Source of the DNA: an uncultured Oscillospiraceae bacterium
GTDB lineage: Bacteria > Bacillota > Clostridia > Oscillospirales > Ruminococcaceae
Reading direction: 5' to 3'
Assembly: GCA_949299455.1 (NCBI GenBank)
Contig: CASGAN010000002.1
Coordinates: 1 to 64,000 of the forward strand
Length of the DNA stretch: 64,000 bases
Within the stretch, counting starts at the first letter, position 1. Every line of letters begins with the position of its first letter. The notes under the pieces were generated by a model. It saw nothing but the letters and a program-made list of their open reading frames with translations. It was not told where the DNA came from and ran no database searches. The position numbers and the translations under genes were made by a program. Shown one piece after another: positions 8,161 through 15,868 of this stretch.

Positions 8161-8189
8161 AGTATAGCTCATTTTTCTCTGATTGTCAA
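8161..8189 (-). promoter_or_regulatory. Promoter of the marR-nitroreductase-mutM operon
   Basis: On the minus strand: -35 TTGACA (8184-8189), 17 bases, -10 TATACT (8161-8166). The operator begins three bases downstream of the -10. Confidence 0.8.
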
Positions 8190-8277
8190 TAGTTCACACA
8201 CAAGGCAGAGTAGCACTGACGGTAAGGTGTCCAGACATTAAGGCAATAAAAAAGCCGGATTTCTCCGACTACCGCCC

Positions 8278-8310
8278 TTTACACCGCAACGACTACTTTT
8301 ACACCGCAAA
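8278..8310. repeat. Two 12-bp direct repeats, possible insertion-sequence end remnant
   Basis: TTTACACCGCAA occurs at 8278-8289 and 8298-8309, 20 bp apart. They sit exactly where hsdM stops matching its family. Short terminal repeats in tandem are found at the ends of IS21-family elements, so this may be the scar of one. No transposase gene is present and the family is a guess. Confidence 0.35.
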
Positions 8311-8955
8311 GGCACACTTTTTAATTTTACCCATACCTTGTATCAAACTCGGTATGATTATTTCATATACGCGGCCATTGTAGGGCTGCAGCACTTCGAC
8401 CAGTGTGCGTACCACGCAGGAGGGGGTATAGAATTCGCCAGCCAGCTTGCCTTCCTGTTCGGCAAACTTGGAAAGGCAGTATTCGTATGTTCTGCCGAGG
8501 ATATCTCGGCTGCTGCCCGCGTCTACCGTCTTAATGTTGGTGAACAGGTCAACCACATCGCCCAGACGGCGCTTATCCAATTCGGGACGAGCGAAGTTCT
8601 TGGGGAGGATGTCCTTCAGTCTCTTGTTTTCTTTTTCGATCGCTCTCATGGCATCGTCGATCACGGTGCCGATTTCGGGAGTGTGCGCCTTGGAAGCAAT
8701 GACGCTCCAACGGGCAGTTTCGGGAACGAAGAAAATGCCTTCGGAAATGTATTCGTCCACATCTTCCTCAAAACCGTCGCCTTCTTCAACGAGCTGCTGA
8801 TACTTTTCGTCGAAGCGGTCAGAAATGTACTTGAGGAAAATAAGTCCCAAAACGACGGATTTGTATTCGGATGCGTCGATGTTACCGCGCAGCACACACG
8901 CTGCGTCCCATATCTGTTTTTCAAAGCCAATGCTGGCTGTATTATTATCTGCCAT
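8299..8955 (-). pseudogene. hsdM: Type I restriction-modification methyltransferase subunit, truncated
   Basis: A 218-aa remnant of a protein that is normally about 500 aa. The HsdM N-terminal helical domain is complete (IWDAACVLRGNIDASEYKSV, LGLIFLKYISDRFDEKY), as is the start of the methyltransferase domain (GRTYEYCLSKFAEQEGKLAGEFYTP). The sequence leaves the family after LQPYNGRVY and ends in about 17 unrelated residues. The SAM-binding (DPxxGSGG) and catalytic NPPF motifs are gone. No hsdS or hsdR follows. The start has a good GGAGG site and lies 2 bp after the WYL regulator, so the original operon was regulator-hsdM. Catalysis is not possible from this fragment. Confidence 0.85.
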
Positions 8956-8957
8956 GT

Positions 8958-9947
8958 TTATTCCTCCGTATCGGTCAGCTCGCGCAGCCGTTGTTTATAT
9001 TCATTGATAACCCCTTCGGGGGAGAGTACTGTCATCTGTTTGCCAAACTGGAACAGCCAGCCCCAAAATATCGGGCTGATTTGCACCTTGACGCTGGCAA
9101 CGCAGTTGTTTTCATTGATGCGTACCATCTTGGTGTCTTCACCGAATTTGTCGTACACCACGCCTATCAGCTTATCGCTGAACTGGATTGTTATATCCAC
9201 CGGCTGTCCACCGTACATTTTGAATGCCTGCTCCGTGAAGCAATCTATGCTGCTGCGTAGCTCAATGGCCTTTTCGCAGATGTCTTCGTCGATTACTTCC
9301 ACGGCATCCATACGGTCAATGCGGTAGTTCGCGGTGTTGTCATGCCTTGCGCTGTAGCAAACCATATAATAGTTGTCTTCGTTGAACACAAGTGCGATCG
9401 GCTCCACGACATAGTGGTGATGACCGTTGCGGTAAGCCTTTTCGCCGTTTTCGTTCAAATCGAAATAGTAGAAGATGACCTTCTTTTTCTGCTCGATGGC
9501 ATTCTCTAAATAATCTACATTATAATAAATGGATTCGTTATGATGCTTTCTTGTATTGAAGCAGACCATATTGCTCTGCAGGATGTCCGCGCTGTGGCTG
9601 CCGCCGAGGTTGGCGATTTTCCGAATCAGCTCTGCCGTTTTTTTGTCGGTCACGAAGCTGGCCGCCTGTACCGCGTCAATCAGTATCTTTAATTCGGGAA
9701 CGCTGAAACTGCGATCCTCGACATAGTATGCTTTTTCATGGCTGATCATCGTGGTCATGACTTCATAGCCATAGTCGTTCAGCGCTTGAATATCTCTGGT
9801 CAGTGTTCTGCGATCGCAGGCAACTTCCATATCATTCAGTTTCTGGCATACGACTGTAGCTGCCATTGGATGCTGTTCATCCGTCTCTTGACGCAAAAGC
9901 TCCATGAGTTTCAGCAGTTTTATCTTCTGGCTGTTTTCTTTCGCCAT
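8958..9947 (-). CDS. WYL-domain transcriptional regulator
   Basis: A protein of 329 aa. The N-terminus is a DeoR-like winged helix (LKLMELLRQETDEQHPM, CDRRTLTRDIQALNDYGYEV). The centre, about residues 140-225, is the WYL ligand-sensing domain (NAIEQKKKVIFYYFDLNENG, HHYVVEPIALVFNEDNYYMV, NYRIDRMDAVEV). A C-terminal WCX-type extension follows. Such regulators commonly stand upstream of type I restriction and other defence operons and repress them. Here the regulator is intact and followed by a ruined hsdM. The start ATG at 9947 follows GGAGGTGGGCTA. Confidence 0.88.
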   Translation of the reverse strand: MAKENSQKIKLLKLMELLRQETDEQHPMAATVVCQKLNDMEVACDRRTLTRDIQALNDYGYEVMTTMISHEKAYYVEDRSFSVPELKILIDAVQAASFVTDKKTAELIRKIANLGGSHSADILQSNMVCFNTRKHHNESIYYNVDYLENAIEQKKKVIFYYFDLNENGEKAYRNGHHHYVVEPIALVFNEDNYYMVCYSARHDNTANYRIDRMDAVEVIDEDICEKAIELRSSIDCFTEQAFKMYGGQPVDITIQFSDKLIGVVYDKFGEDTKMVRINENNCVASVKVQISPIFWGWLFQFGKQMTVLSPEGVINEYKQRLRELTDTEE

Positions 9948-9996
9948 TAGCCCACCTCCACTGGATTCCTACAAATGGTGATAGTTATATCTAATA

Positions 9997-10025
9997 AGTA
10001 TAGCATCAATCTATGAATTTTTCAA
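9997..10025 (-). promoter_or_regulatory. Promoter of the WYL regulator
   Basis: On the minus strand: -35 TTGAAA (10020-10025), 17 bases, -10 TATACT (9997-10002), 50 bp before the start codon. Confidence 0.65.
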
Positions 10026-10267
10026 TAGAATTGGCGCACAAAATCGTGCTTCTTTTAATTTCTTGCTGATTTTTGCGTTCAAATCTCCCAATGTCCACCT
10101 TTTGTTTGCCCTTTATCGAGGCAAACAACGAACTTTAGTATGCTACCCGAAACCAGTCTTGCAGGCGAAAAAAGAGCGCCGGTGCAGCCATTTCGACCGC
10201 TCCGACGCTCTGTTTAATCGCTTTTTGCCTGTATTTCTGCCTATTATGGCGTTTTTACCCCAGAAAA
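10026..10267. other. Intergenic stretch with no supported gene
   Basis: The only open frame (10063-10296, plus strand) lacks a ribosome site and any recognisable motif, and runs through the tRNA terminator. I see no repeats or structured RNA here. Confidence 0.4.
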
Positions 10268-10313
10268 TGAAGAAAGAACGGACTTTGTCTTGGTAGACAA
10301 AAGTTCGTTCTTT
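10268..10313 (-). terminator. Terminator of tRNA-Ser
   Basis: On the minus strand a long imperfect stem, with arms AAAGAACGAACTTTTGTCT and AGACAAAGTCCGTTCTTT around a 4-base loop, is followed by CTTCATTTTC. It starts just past the CCA end of the tRNA. Confidence 0.6.
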
Positions 10314-10315
10314 CG

Positions 10316-10408
10316 TGGCGGAGAGGGAGGGATTCGAACCCTCGATGAGCTTTCAACCCATACACGAGTTCCAGTCGTGCGCCATAAACCGGACTAGGCG
10401 ACCTCTCC
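10316..10408 (-). tRNA. tRNA-Ser (anticodon GGA)
   Basis: A 93-nt gene with encoded CCA. The acceptor arms GGAGAGG and CCTCTCC pair perfectly with discriminator G. The anticodon arm is ACGAC-TGGAACT-CGT type, with GGA in the loop. A long variable arm of the class II serine type and a T-arm GGGTTCGAATCCC are present. It reads UCC/UCU serine codons. Confidence 0.95.
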
Positions 10409-10421
10409 GAATACCTTTACT

Positions 10422-10450
10422 ATTATAAAGGCAGTCTGGCGATTTGTCAA
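10422..10450 (-). promoter_or_regulatory. Consensus promoter of tRNA-Ser
   Basis: On the minus strand: TTGACA (10445-10450), 17 bases, TATAAT (10422-10427), a full consensus match ending 13 bp before the tRNA. Confidence 0.88.
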
Positions 10451-10543
10451 GAGAAATTTTTCGGTTTGTGCTGTTTTTTAGGAATAAGCGGCCTTGTCTG
10501 TTGATACGAATGAAGAAAAGAACCATATAAAGGGGCGAGTGTT

Positions 10544-11224
10544 TTGTTATTTGAATTGTTTTCTCTGTTAGCATCTAAAATGTTGTGGTTTGCACTGCAT
10601 ATCGAGGGGAGCTCGTTTAAAAAACCGCTGTCCGCCGCAAAAGAGCGGGAGTGCTTTGAAAAAATGGCGGCGGGGGACAGCGGTGCGCGGGATTTGCTCA
10701 TTGAACACAATCTTCGGCTGGTGGCGCATATCGCAAAAAAATACTACTCGATTACGAATGATCAGGATGATCTTATTTCGATCGGTACGATCGGGCTGAT
10801 TAAAGCGGTCAGCACATTTAACGCAGAAAAAGGGATTCGCTTTGCAACGTATGCAGCCAGATGTATAGAAAACGAAATCCTCATGCACTTTCGTGCCATC
10901 CGGAAAAATGCCGCAGAGGTGTCGATCAGTGATCCGCTTGATGCAGAAGGAGACGGAAATCCGCTCACACTCATGGATGTGTTTTCCGGTGAGGACTGCA
11001 TGATCGAGCAGATTGATCTGAAAATGCAGGCAGATCGGCTGTATCGTGCAGTGGAGCGGGTGTGTGATCAGCGTGAAAAACAGATTGTGAGCCTGCGTTA
11101 CGGCCTGTACGGAAAACGACCGCTCACACAGCGGGAAATTGCAGCGTATTTGAATATCTCGCGCAGTTATGTCAGCCGAATTGAAAAAAAGGCATTGAAT
11201 AAGCTTAAAAATGCACTCAAATAA
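10544..11224 (+). CDS. sigK: RNA polymerase sporulation sigma factor sigma-K
   Basis: A protein of 226 aa. Region 2 is LLIEHNLRLVAHIAKKYYS, DDLISIGTIGLIKAVSTF and KGIRFATYAARCIENEILMH, which matches the sigma-K/sigma-E group. Region 4 near the C-terminus is REKQIVSLRYGLYG and TQREIAAYLNISRSYVSRIE. Sigma-K directs late mother-cell transcription in spore formation, including coat genes. The PLSAAKERECFEKM stretch is the short region upstream of region 2. A TTG at 10544 after AAGGGGCGAG is taken as the start; the ATG at 10580 is the alternative. The short N-terminus before region 2 suggests a brief pro-sequence. The gene is uninterrupted; no skin-type element splits it here. Confidence 0.85.
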   Translation: MLFELFSLLASKMLWFALHIEGSSFKKPLSAAKERECFEKMAAGDSGARDLLIEHNLRLVAHIAKKYYSITNDQDDLISIGTIGLIKAVSTFNAEKGIRFATYAARCIENEILMHFRAIRKNAAEVSISDPLDAEGDGNPLTLMDVFSGEDCMIEQIDLKMQADRLYRAVERVCDQREKQIVSLRYGLYGKRPLTQREIAAYLNISRSYVSRIEKKALNKLKNALK

Positions 11225-11271
11225 ACATGTTATTTATTTTATACTGTTTTAATAAAAATAAATAAAAAATA

Positions 11272-11300
11272 TTGACAAAATAAACAGAACAGCGCATAAT
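11272..11300 (+). promoter_or_regulatory. Promoter of the cytidylate kinase-like gene
   Basis: TTGACA (11272-11277), 17 bases, CATAAT (11295-11300), 30 bp upstream of the start codon. The gene therefore need not depend on sigK transcription. Confidence 0.72.
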
Positions 11301-11330
11301 AAAAGAAAAAGCCAAACAGGAGGGATTTTT

Positions 11331-11930
11331 ATGAAGCAACCTATCATTACAATCAGCCGTGAATTTGGCAGCGGTGGACGTGAAATCGGAAAAATGATTG
11401 CAGATCATTTTTCGATTCCGTATTATGACAATGCGCTGATCACCCTTGCAGCAAAGAAAAGCGGTTTTGTGGAGGAAATGTTTGAGCATACCGATCAAAA
11501 GCCGACGGGAAGTTTGTTGTTTTCTCTCTCGATGTTTGGCAGCATGGCAAATTTTGAAATGCCGTTGAATGACAAGGTGTATCTGATTCAATCGGATATT
11601 ATCAAGGAAGTGGCATCAAAAGGCGGCTGTGTGATCGTTGGACGATGTGCCGACTATGTACTGCGCGATATGCCGGATGTGGTGAATTTTTATCTGCATG
11701 CTGACTTGGATACGCGTACTGATTTTGCGATTCGGATGCGTGATTTCCCGCCCGAAGGTGCAAAAGAAAAGGTGCAGAAAATTGATAAACGGCGCGCGTC
11801 GTATTATCATTACTATACAGGCAAAAAGTGGGGCGATGCCAAAAACTATGATTTGTGCATTGATACCACGAAACTTGGTCTTGAAAAAACGGCAGATCTG
11901 ATTATTAAATATGTCGATCTGAGAGCATAA
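11331..11930 (+). CDS. Cytidylate kinase-like family protein
   Basis: A protein of 199 aa. The N-terminus PIITISREFGSGGREIGKMI carries a P-loop-like nucleotide-binding turn (GSGGREIG). VIVGRCADYVLRDMPDVVNFYLHAD and RRASYYHYYTGKKWGD are the other landmarks of the 'cytidylate kinase-like' family common in Clostridia, distinct from the essential Cmk. The CDKRRxxYYxxYT region corresponds to the lid. The cellular substrate of this family is not established, so a role beyond nucleotide or small-molecule phosphorylation would be guesswork. It has its own promoter, a GGAGGG ribosome site and a downstream hairpin. Confidence 0.8.
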   Translation: MKQPIITISREFGSGGREIGKMIADHFSIPYYDNALITLAAKKSGFVEEMFEHTDQKPTGSLLFSLSMFGSMANFEMPLNDKVYLIQSDIIKEVASKGGCVIVGRCADYVLRDMPDVVNFYLHADLDTRTDFAIRMRDFPPEGAKEKVQKIDKRRASYYHYYTGKKWGDAKNYDLCIDTTKLGLEKTADLIIKYVDLRA

Positions 11931-11956
11931 GATTTGTTTGTTCTGATCAAACATCA

Positions 11957-11994
11957 AACTCTCCCTGTTGGATACCAGCGGGGGGAGTTTTCGT
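11957..11994 (+). terminator. Probable terminator after the cytidylate kinase-like gene
   Basis: AAACTCTCCC and GGGGGAGTTT pair around GTTGGATACCAGC, followed by TCGTGTTTT. The stem is good; the T-tract is interrupted. Confidence 0.5.
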
Positions 11995-12059
11995 GTTTTA
12001 CAGATTGGCAATGAAATCGGTGTGTATAACCGTTTTTTTGCTGAAAAAGGCCAGATGTA

Positions 12060-12088
12060 TTGATTTTTATAGGAGGAGGTGGTAATAT
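12060..12088 (+). promoter_or_regulatory. Candidate promoter of the polysaccharide locus
   Basis: TTGATT (12060-12065), 17 bases, TAATAT (12083-12088), about 73 bp before the LCP gene. No equally good promoter was noticed within the locus, so it may drive much of the operon. Confidence 0.45.
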
Positions 12089-12161
12089 AATTAATGTATG
12101 CTATAGTACAAAAGATGTGTAAGGAGTACGTTTCCATTCAGATTGTGAGGACACAGAGAAC

Positions 12162-13277
12162 ATGAAAAAACGGAATTCTCTTGGAGAACAAAAGAATACA
12201 GTACAGACACAGCCTATAGACGAAGAACTTTGTAGCTGCCGACAAGAAGAACCAACCGACTGCACAATGCAAAAAAACAACAGAAAAAAATGGTCGCTGA
12301 AACGAAAGATTTTCACTGCGTCTGTTTCGGTTGTGCTGGTTTTGATTCTTGCCGGTTTTTTTATATTTCAATATCTGTTTGCCGGGCTCAAAACAAAGCC
12401 CATTACCGCACAGCCGCAGGAGCTTGAGGTGGATTCTTCCGTCGCTGAAAAATCGAAGGAATATAAAATTGTCAATATTGCGCTGTTCGGTGTAGACAGC
12501 AGAGATTACGACAAAAACGTGGGAAGATCCGATTCCGTCATGATTTTATCTGTCGACCAAAAGAATAATACCCTAAAGCTTACATCGATTCTCCGCGACA
12601 GCAAAGTGCATATCGACGGACATGGTGAGGAAAAGATTGCGCATGCATACGCGTACGGCGGTTCTGAACTTGCCATCAAAACGCTCAATGACAATTTCCA
12701 CTTGGATATTCAGGATTACGCAACTGTTAATTTTGCAGGCCTGGCCAACGTCATTGATGCGGTTGGCGGTATTGATATCGAAATCACAGAAGCAGAACGC
12801 AAACAAATCAACATTACCGCAAACAGTGACGGACTGCATGCAGAAGCAGTCACATCATCGGGACTTGTGCACTTAAATGGTGCACAGGCAACAGCATATG
12901 CACGGATTCGCAATATTGACAGCGATAATGCGCGTGCAGACCGCCAAAAGAAAGTGCTTGCATGTATGCTCGAGAATGTGAAGACACTCAGCATGACACA
13001 ATATCCGAATCTGCTGCGCACAGTGCTTCCGCTGGTGGAAACATCGCTCAGCTATACCGATATTATCGGCTTTGCACCGATGCTTTTAAATGATCTGCCG
13101 CTTGTGCAGAATTCGATTCCAAGCGATGCGGACCATGCGGTGGGCGGCGGAAATCCGTGGGTTTGGACTTATGATTTGGATGCGGCGGCAGACAGACTGC
13201 ATACATTTATTTATGGAGATGAGACGGCTGAGCGTTCGGCTGCTGAAAATTCATCGACAGATGGTGTATCCGAATAA
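12162..13277 (+). CDS. LytR-CpsA-Psr (LCP) family cell-wall polymer ligase
   Basis: A protein of 371 aa. About 47 cytoplasmic residues, a single membrane segment (IFTASVSVVLVLILAGFFIF, residues 50-70), then the extracellular LCP domain: NIALFGVDSRDYDKNVGRSD, SILRDSKVHIDGHGEEKIAH (the conserved phosphate-binding Arg/Asp cluster), AYAYGG, GGIDIEI, and LNGAQATAYARIRNIDSDNARADRQKKVL. LCP enzymes transfer undecaprenyl-linked glycopolymers to peptidoglycan. As first gene of a Wzx/Wzy locus it probably attaches this polysaccharide to the wall. The Ser/Glu-rich C-terminus is low-complexity. Confidence 0.9.
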   Translation: MKKRNSLGEQKNTVQTQPIDEELCSCRQEEPTDCTMQKNNRKKWSLKRKIFTASVSVVLVLILAGFFIFQYLFAGLKTKPITAQPQELEVDSSVAEKSKEYKIVNIALFGVDSRDYDKNVGRSDSVMILSVDQKNNTLKLTSILRDSKVHIDGHGEEKIAHAYAYGGSELAIKTLNDNFHLDIQDYATVNFAGLANVIDAVGGIDIEITEAERKQINITANSDGLHAEAVTSSGLVHLNGAQATAYARIRNIDSDNARADRQKKVLACMLENVKTLSMTQYPNLLRTVLPLVETSLSYTDIIGFAPMLLNDLPLVQNSIPSDADHAVGGGNPWVWTYDLDAAADRLHTFIYGDETAERSAAENSSTDGVSE

Positions 13278-13358
13278 AGATGGTACATTTTTTATTGTCA
13301 AAAAAGTTGTGAATTGCTGCTTGAAATATAAAAGTATCAATGGAAATAGGAGTATGGA

Positions 13359-14669
13359 ATGGAGTCTTTGATAAAAAAGGTATGGCCTCTCATACGCAAA
13401 CTGATCGATCGAGGTTTTTTTCATATATTTGTTGGAAATACGCTGGTAAAGTGTATTAGCCTATGTTCAGCGATCTTGTTGCCTCGAATTATTGTGCCGC
13501 AGTCGCTTTACGGAATGCTGTCAACAGTAGATAATGTGAATTCATACTTAATACTTATTAACGGAATCGGTCTTTCGTCATCTGTTCTTCGTTTTTGTGC
13601 AATGAAAAACACACAACAAGAGCGAAATGCGATTTTTCAGTTTTGTTTGAAATATGGTTTGTTGGCTGACGGCGTTATTTTGGCTGTATTCATTCCTATT
13701 GTGTTATTTTCAAGCTTTTTCTCTGCGGGAAATTATGGAGCAGCAAAATATTACATCTTGATTTCCTGTCTGATTCCCGTGTTCACATATGTACAAGAAA
13801 TTATCATGGTATATATGCGGGCAAATTTGCTTAACAAGCTGTTTTCTCGTTTTTCTGTATTGTATACTGCTTTTTATGCAGGATTTCAAATTTTATTGGC
13901 GTTTGTTTTTTCGCTCAACGGTGTATTCATTGGCAGATATTTAGCGTTATCGCTTATTGTACTGCTTGGCTTTTTGATGTTATACCGCCAAAAAGTTTTG
14001 ACAGAGCAGTCTTCGCAGCTGAGCAGACAAGAAAAGAAAGAGATTTTATGGTTTGGTATCGGTGCGATGATCACCAATGCCTTTTCTTTGATTATGCCGC
14101 TGAATGAAACGCTGGTTGTAAATTTGCTGCTGAAAGATTTAACGACAACAGCGTATTATAAAGCAGCATCTATGATCCCAAGTAATCTCCAATATATTGC
14201 AACATCGGTTGTGGTGTTTATTTATCCATATTTTGCGCGGCATACGGGAGACGGGACCTGGATTCGAAAGAATTCCATTAAGGTTTTGCTTGGAATGAGC
14301 GGTATTATGATTCCTATTATTGCAATAGGATATTTGGTTACACCGCAGATCATTTATATTATTTACGGAAAAGGTTATGCGCCCGCAATCGCAATCATGC
14401 AGCCCATGTGGATTGCTTTTGGCATCAATTCTATTATTCGAATTCCCGTAGGAAATGCGTTGGCTGCACTGGGAGAACTTAAATTTAACATCATCCTTTC
14501 AGCTTTTATCAGTGTGCTGCATTTGGGACTTGACTTTTTCTTTATTTATCATCTCGGCATCGACGGAGCCGCATACGCGCTGATGGTTTCGTACACTGTT
14601 TCTAGTTTGTGCAGTCTTGTGTATGTGTTTTATAATTGCCGGAAAAAATGGAATAAGTCATGTGCATAA
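13359..14669 (+). CDS. Wzx-type polysaccharide flippase
   Basis: A protein of 436 aa composed of 12-14 predicted hydrophobic segments, e.g. NTLVKCISLCSAILLPRIIV at the N-terminus and ISVLHLGLDFFFIYHLGIDG near the end. Short charged loops and the C-terminal pair-of-helices pattern (GIDGAAYALMVSYTVSSLC) are typical of the MOP superfamily polysaccharide exporters. It would flip undecaprenyl-PP-linked repeat units across the membrane. A GGAGT site precedes the ATG at 13359. It lies between the LCP ligase and the first glycosyltransferase, consistent with a Wzx/Wzy-dependent pathway. Confidence 0.85.
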   Translation: MESLIKKVWPLIRKLIDRGFFHIFVGNTLVKCISLCSAILLPRIIVPQSLYGMLSTVDNVNSYLILINGIGLSSSVLRFCAMKNTQQERNAIFQFCLKYGLLADGVILAVFIPIVLFSSFFSAGNYGAAKYYILISCLIPVFTYVQEIIMVYMRANLLNKLFSRFSVLYTAFYAGFQILLAFVFSLNGVFIGRYLALSLIVLLGFLMLYRQKVLTEQSSQLSRQEKKEILWFGIGAMITNAFSLIMPLNETLVVNLLLKDLTTTAYYKAASMIPSNLQYIATSVVVFIYPYFARHTGDGTWIRKNSIKVLLGMSGIMIPIIAIGYLVTPQIIYIIYGKGYAPAIAIMQPMWIAFGINSIIRIPVGNALAALGELKFNIILSAFISVLHLGLDFFFIYHLGIDGAAYALMVSYTVSSLCSLVYVFYNCRKKWNKSCA

Positions 14670-14685
14670 GGGCGGGTAAATGATC

Positions 14686-15867
14686 ATGGAGAATCTAAAT
14701 AATCCTCGGAAAATGAAAATACTAATTATTGCTTCGTGGTATCCGGAACCTGGGCAACAAAACGGATCGTTTTTTAGAGATCGTGCGACTGCATTGGCGG
14801 AACAGGGATGTGAAGTCAGTGTTGCAGTTGCAGAATTGCGCTTTCGGACCGGGACATTTTGTTGTGGAATAACTGTGTCAAACGAAGATGGTGTTCATGT
14901 GTATCGTGCGTTTAAACGAAATCTGACGCCTTTTTGGGAGGGCGGTATTGCTCGTCAAAAAGTGTCAATGATTCGCCGCATTTATGAGCAGATATGTGCT
15001 GAGCACGGAAAACCGGATATTATTCATTTGGAATCTGCGCGCTGCGCTTTAGCAGCAGAAGCTCTTGTAAAACAGGAAGGAATTCCGATGACATATACAG
15101 AGCATTATTCGGGTGTGTTAAACAGCAAACCGGGTTCTTATTATGACAAAATGATGCATCGTGCGCTTTCTTGTGCAGAGCACACGTTTTTGATTTCCTC
15201 TGCGATGCAAAAAAAGATAGCGCCGCCGGAAGGAAAATGGTCGATGCTCCCGAATGAAGTTGATTTTTCGGCATTTACATTGTGTGCACCATTTGATGCA
15301 CATCAGCCTTTTGTTTTCAAGGCTTTGGGGTCGTTGCGGAAAATCAAAGGATATGATTTGCTGATTGAGGCGTTTTCTCTTGTCCACAAAAAGTATCCGG
15401 ACAGTCGATTGGTGATTGGCGGATCAGGAGAAGAGATGACCGCTCTTGCGGCGCTTCGGGATCAGCTGGCGTTATCAGATTGTGTGGAATTAGCTGGAAA
15501 AATTGAATTAAAAGATCGAAATGCCTTTCTCCATGATGCAGCTGCATTTGTTTGTTCAAGTCACACGGAAACATTTTCTGTAGTGACGATCGAAGCGTTT
15601 GCCTGCGGTGTTCCTGTAGTCTCTACAAAATGCGGCGGCCCTGAGGATTTAGTGAATGAAGCAAATGGGTATCTCGTAGAAAAAGCGAATGTTTCGGCTT
15701 TGGCAGAAGGTATGCTCCGAATGATAAAAAACAGAATGATGTTTTCTTCGGACGAAATTCGACGTCAGGCTATGAATGTATATGATCGAAATATTGTTGT
15801 AACGAAGCAACTGAATAAATTTAAGCAAATTATGTTTGCGCACAACAAAAAGGGGGAACTTGGCTGA
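14686..15867 (+). CDS. Glycosyltransferase family 4
   Basis: About 393 aa, GT-B fold. N-terminal acceptor half: MKILIIASWYPEPGQQNGSFFRDRATALAEQG (split here by positions 6-40), HLESARCALAAEAL, TYTEHYSG. C-terminal nucleotide-sugar half: LGSLRKIKGYDLLIEAFSLV, LVIGGSGEE, and HTETFSVVTIEAFACGVPVV with the EX7E motif. Transfers a sugar to a lipid-linked intermediate on the cytoplasmic face; donor and acceptor are unknown. An ATG at 14680 also exists, but the ATG at 14686 has better spacing from GGGCGGG. Confidence 0.85.
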   Translation: MENLNNPRKMKILIIASWYPEPGQQNGSFFRDRATALAEQGCEVSVAVAELRFRTGTFCCGITVSNEDGVHVYRAFKRNLTPFWEGGIARQKVSMIRRIYEQICAEHGKPDIIHLESARCALAAEALVKQEGIPMTYTEHYSGVLNSKPGSYYDKMMHRALSCAEHTFLISSAMQKKIAPPEGKWSMLPNEVDFSAFTLCAPFDAHQPFVFKALGSLRKIKGYDLLIEAFSLVHKKYPDSRLVIGGSGEEMTALAALRDQLALSDCVELAGKIELKDRNAFLHDAAAFVCSSHTETFSVVTIEAFACGVPVVSTKCGGPEDLVNEANGYLVEKANVSALAEGMLRMIKNRMMFSSDEIRRQAMNVYDRNIVVTKQLNKFKQIMFAHNKKGELG

Positions 15868-15868
15868 G

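Noticed and set aside
8278..8310. Start of a CRISPR array
   Set aside because: Only two 12-bp repeats with an 8-bp interval; no spacer-repeat periodicity or cas genes.
10063..10296. Possible 77-residue protein
   Set aside because: No ribosome site, no motif, and the frame crosses the tRNA terminator.
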